A program made the position numbers and the translations under genes. A DNA stretch of 64,000 nucleotides from Cheilinus undulatus (lineage: Eukaryota > Chordata > Actinopteri > Labriformes > Labridae). The stretch's first letter is position 1. Each line of letters starts with the position of its first letter. The notes under the pieces are model-generated. The model did no database searches. It was not told where the DNA came from and saw only the letters and a program-made list of their open reading frames with translations. The stretch is taken from positions 39,099,000 through 39,162,999 of the forward strand of contig NC_054866.1 of assembly GCF_018320785.1 (NCBI RefSeq). The letters are read 5' to 3'. Positions 59,975-64,000 of this stretch are shown piece by piece.

Positions 59975-61094
59975 TACATCTGGTTACTTTTTTGTCTGAA
60001 CTTGAAATCCTGTTTTTGTTTGTCCTTAAAATTAGACATTTTGTTTACTGGAGTGACCAAAAATCTGTTCATCCACATTACTGCAAAACATTGTATAAGT
60101 CAGTTTCCACTCCTTCTGTTGCATAACAATTAGGATTTATTGAAACCAGCATTTGCCTTGTTTTCACATGGTAAATGTTGGTGCCAATGATGTGATCATA
60201 GCACCCATTGTGTTTGTATTTGGGAGATTTTATGTTCACTGAAGTGACTGGAGCCCAGAACACTAATGAGATATTGTAAAAATTCACAGAGGTCAGATAA
60301 TTGGTAACAATGTTTATTTGTGAAATTAAACCACTCGGCAGGTGACATTTTTGTTAATTCTTTCATTTACGAGCTAAAACTATCTGCACAAATCTTCATC
60401 TTCAGTATTAATTCCCTCTGACAAATTCTTTCTGAGAACATCTTCAATTTGGTGTCATTTTACATGTTATTTGTGTCTCTTTTTCTCACTCAACAGTTTT
60501 ACTTTCACTGCAAATTACCCATGTCCAGACTCTCCCCTATGGGGCTTTTAGGCCGTTAATCAACCTCCTCTGTGTCATCACTTCATCTTCAGTGTCACCT
60601 CTGTTAACACTGTCACACAAGAGGAAATAAACTGGGAGATCTCTATCAGCATTAATGACTCAAATTGTGATGCTGTAAAAAACAAACAAACAAAAAAAAC
60701 AGATTTCCAACTGAGATTTGGGCTAGGCCAAGGTGTGTTCAGGGCAGCAAGGATGATACATGTGGTGTAGAAATTCAACAAACTGCATTATTCTGCTGGG
60801 AGTAAATATGAATCCTTTTTGTACCTTTTATTTCTTTATTGAATGTTTGAAATAAAGCTATCAATTCATATTAAAGTATAGATTTTCTTAATTGCAGTAC
60901 CTATAACTACACTAAAGCACAACAATAGTATGTCTACTATTTACAAGCCCAAATACACAATTCAGGGTAACTTGCTTTTTCTAAACTGTCAAACTAGTTC
61001 TAGGTAAACAGTGAAATGTATTTCCTTACCTTATCACTGACACTGGATGTGCATTAATTAAAGATCTCTTAACTTGTTTTTCCTAAACAGACAG
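59975..61094. other. Intergenic DNA, no gene recognised
   Basis: AT-rich DNA downstream of the second DIABLO gene. It contains only short frames without homology and no clear repeat family. Confidence 0.45.
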
Positions 61095-61250
61095 AGCAGT
61101 AGTTTTCAATCTTCTTTGGCCCAAGGCACACCAAAGACCAAGTCAAAATCTCAAGGCACACCATATCCATTCAAAACAGCCTCATTTAAACCTGCTATAG
61201 TAACTTAAGTTGTATGTATAGTTTTAGTAACAACATATGGTTGTCCAGTT
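61095..61250 (+). repeat. Dispersed repeat (hAT-like end), short copy
   Basis: Shares GTTTTCAATCTTCTTTGGCC, CCAAGGCACACC, TCAAGGCACACCATA and GTATAGTTTTAGTAACAACA with the repeat at 51157-51590, in the same orientation, but without that copy's internal 290 bases. Confidence 0.55.
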
Positions 61251-61979
61251 CTTACAGCAAACCAAGACTTGCCTCTTTATTTGGTGGTTTTAGCTCAGCT
61301 TTTAAATACAGCACATCGTTTAATTAAAAGACTGAAGACAGAATTATTTTATTGTCAAAAAAAAAACAAAAAACTTTTTGTTTCATTTTGGATTTTTTAG
61401 TGACCTAAACTAAGGTAATTGACTTCCTGTTTGGATACAGACCTGCTTTTATTTTGAAAGAAAAGTGGACTTCAGATATATTGAACATGACATGAGGTTA
61501 ACCACAGAAGAGGAACTTGTTTTTGATAAAGAAGGAAATAAGGGCATAGAAAAGGTAAAAGGTCAATGTTTGATACCAGAAGCAGCAGATGACTTTTGAC
61601 TTGTCCACTAGGCTGTCTGTGAGGTTTTTTTAAAGTAAAATGAGGTGCAGTGGTGTCCTTATCTAATGTCACTGTGGCTGCATGGAAACACTGTGGTGGC
61701 TTAGCCTTAGTGTGCTGAAAGGGATTATAAAGCAATGATTGATCACAACTAAAAAATAATGCTCAACTTATGGATCAAAAGTAATTGAGAGCCTTTATTT
61801 AAAGATTTTTTTAAACCAGCTTCAAAGAGCATGTCAGTGTTAACAGCCATTTATTAGAACATGGAAGCCTAAGCACTGAGGTCCCCAAAGCTGAGACAGC
61901 TCACCACTACTTTATACTAATGAGTGCAGGAGTTTTCATCCCAATGACTACATAATCCAATTCTCAGAGGACACTGCCA

Positions 61980-62155
61980 TTTTTTTTAAAGATTTATTTT
62001 TGGACTTTTTATGCCTTTATTGACAGCGGAGGACAGTGGATAGAATCGGAAACGGGGACGAGAGCTGAGAAGAAATGTGGGAAAGCGCCACAGGTCGTAC
62101 CTGAGCTGACCGCGTACATGGGGTGTGCCCCAAACCACTAGGCCACTGGTGCCCC
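61980..62155 (-). mobile_element. SINE-like repeat, copy 3 (minus orientation)
   Basis: Runs from TTTTTTTAAAGATTTATTTT through ATGCCTTTATTGACAGCGGA, GGACAGTGGATAGAATCGGA and GCGCCACAGGTCG to CCACTAGGCCACTGGTGCCC. It is the same family and orientation as copy 1 at 43941-44114. Confidence 0.65.
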
Positions 62156-62569
62156 AGGACTCTGCAATTTTATCACTGCAGAAAAAGATATGTGACGCAT
62201 TTGACTACTTTTTCAGAGACTAAAAGCTTTTTGAACTAGTGTGAGGTCACCCATCTTGTTCCGAATGTCAGTAAGACAAAGGCGATGATGTTTGACCCTA
62301 GGAGAGTCTGAGACCACAGGCCTGTGGTCATCCACAACCAAACCATCACATTGGATTTCATCCTCCTCATTTAAATGTTGTGGTGTTTTTATTGATAATT
62401 TGCCTCTCTGGGACACACAAGTTGAGATTCAACCATAAGTTAGTTTATTTCATTAAGGAAAGGCTTGATACGAGTTTAAGGTTGATTTATTTTACAATGA
62501 AAAATGTCTTCAACGAAGATGTCTTTATGAAGTTGAAGAGGCAGTGAGGTCGACGGCAGGATAGGACAC

Positions 62570-62745
62570 CCCTATGGAGTCTAGACACTGGTGGTGGTGA
62601 TGAAAGGATAAGATGAGGAGTGGACCTCTGAGAAGCTTGACCCAGACACCGAAGAGATGACTTGGAGGTGGCGATGAAAGGATGCACAAAGGAGCTGGAC
62701 CTGGACACTGATGAGATGCAATGGAGGTTGCTGGGGTGGAGGAGG
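62570..62745. repeat. Imperfect tandem repeat, about 60-bp units
   Basis: Units start near GACACTGGTGGTGGTGATGA (62584), GACACCGAAGAGATGACTTG (62645) and GACACTGATGAGATGCAATG (62704). The first two also share GGTG-CGATGAAAGGAT and GGACCT-type blocks. Open frames over it have no homology that I recognise. Confidence 0.5.
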
Positions 62746-64000
62746 GTTGCTTTGTTTGCACTGAAACAACAGACTGTCTACGGAGGAGAGGAGAACATAT
62801 TTTAAAATATTACGCAGCCGGATGACTTGATTGAGGGAGGTCATGGCTAAAAGGGATGTTGACACCCATACCAGCTGATGACCAGTGCAGGAAACAGAGA
62901 GAGAAAAGGGAGACACGTGAGTGATTATTCATGAATGAAAGGATGAAATGAGACAGTCTTCCTGCTTAAACTTATACTTAGTTTAATTTTCATCAAGCAG
63001 TCTTAGAGAGCTTAATCATGAATGGTATTGCAGCATGGTGTGGTGATCTGTCTGTGCAGTCAAATCCAAACTGATGGGATTTAGACTGCATGGAAACAGT
63101 AGAAGGTAAACATCACACACAGGCTATTCTTAGGCCAGTGACACTGTAAATGTTATACATACAGCTCAGGATGAGCTGATGCCCTCCGGTTAGAGGTTTG
63201 GGGTTCCCTGTTGTAGGCTGAACAGGTTCATTCTTGCATCTGTAAAGCTCATATATAGTGGCAAATAATGCAGGCAATATTGCACTATACTTTAAGAACC
63301 TAATGTTAGTTCTTTTTTGGAATTAATAATTTCTACATTGTCATATGTTAATGTGAATGATGTTTAATATTATCTCTTTTTACTGCTGCAGCATGGGGAA
63401 AGTGTCCAAGACAAATTTCTCACTTTGTGGAACAATGAAGTTATTCTTGCAGCTTGCAAAAACTTCTCTTTCAATTCCAGCAGGTGGCGATCTTCACACC
63501 AGAGTTCCCTTTTTATTGCTTTAGTTGGATCCTCTTCCTTTGCAGTTTCAGCACTAGTCCACTGAAATAATTTTATTTGAGCCATTATCTCCCCTGTAAT
63601 AACTCTTTTTAATTGAAAAAGCAATGACCTTCACTATTTTCCTTGGTGTTCAAAGTAGTGCTTAACTTTGTGCGCCAGATTTAGAAGCCTTTATGCTGCA
63701 TACAATGGTCTATATACTTAGATTTGTGCGAAGCATTGTAGCTCTAAACCTGCACTGCAGTATGACATGACACACTTTTCTGTCAGCCTGTTTTTTGCAT
63801 GCCTTTTTAGAGCATTAGAGCATCTGAGAAAAATGAAATAAATCTGTAAAGATACATACTTCTTACTTGCAAATATTCTTTTTTCCCGATTCAGTGATGT
63901 AAGATTCCTTTTAACAGGTACGCCATCTTAATGATGTTCACATCTGCCTTCCTAAAGGTCAGCATGCTCTGCAGAGTGTCATTTCATAGAGAGCTCATTA
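62746..64000. other. Intergenic DNA to the right edge, no gene recognised
   Basis: Non-coding in appearance. A minus-strand frame at 63370-63624 has lysine- and glutamate-rich sequence but resembles nothing I know and has no supporting splice structure. Confidence 0.4.

Noticed and set aside
63370-63624. Minus-strand frame of 84 residues near the right edge
   Set aside because: No recognised motif or neighbouring exon; composition alone is not enough to call a gene.
1-64000. CRISPR arrays, bacterial operons, rRNA and tRNA genes
   Set aside because: None of the required structures were seen; the sequence is eukaryotic nuclear DNA with spliced genes.

Overview
The window is vertebrate nuclear DNA, almost certainly from a ray-finned (teleost, probably percomorph) fish. 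The genes are split into many small exons with GT-AG introns. The decoded proteins are full-length relatives of human C2CD3, P4HA3 and DIABLO. Two intronless fish-type odorant receptor genes are present. The repeat load is typical of fish: many Tc1/mariner copies and MITEs, SINE-like and LINE remnants.

Layout. (1) 1-6.2 kb, minus strand: the 5' part of c2cd3 (centriole distal-end C2 protein); fourteen coding exons were resolved, the last running off the left edge. (2) 6.3-10.6 kb: gene-free DNA with one decayed Tc1-like element. (3) 10.6-32.4 kb, minus strand: complete p4ha3 (collagen prolyl 4-hydroxylase alpha-3), 13 coding exons, introns loaded with transposons, including one Tc1-like element inserted into another and a TIR pair holding about 1.1 kb of unrelated DNA. 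(4) 32.4-45.8 kb: repeat-rich intergenic DNA around one odorant receptor gene (36.1-37.0 kb, minus). (5) 45.8-47.8 kb, plus: a DIABLO/Smac paralogue. (6) 47.8-55.6 kb: repeats and a second odorant receptor gene (52.4-53.3 kb, plus). (7) 55.6-60.0 kb, plus: a second DIABLO/Smac gene with canonical features. (8) 60-64 kb: no recognised gene, several repeats.

The c2cd3-p4ha3 linkage matches human 11q13. The DIABLO pair are tandem paralogues that share the four downstream coding exons but differ in their first two exons and promoters. The 55.6 kb copy keeps a hydrophobic segment followed by an AIPF IAP-binding motif and has a TATA-less, YY1-like promoter. The 46 kb copy has SLPF at the aligned position, no clear hydrophobic segment, and a TATA-box promoter with a TTACGTAA site. 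This apparent divergence in a cell-death regulator is the most interesting biological signal in the window. No CRISPR array, rRNA, tRNA gene or prokaryotic feature was seen. Exon boundaries were set by hand from splice sites, reading-frame phase and remembered human homologues, not by alignment software.
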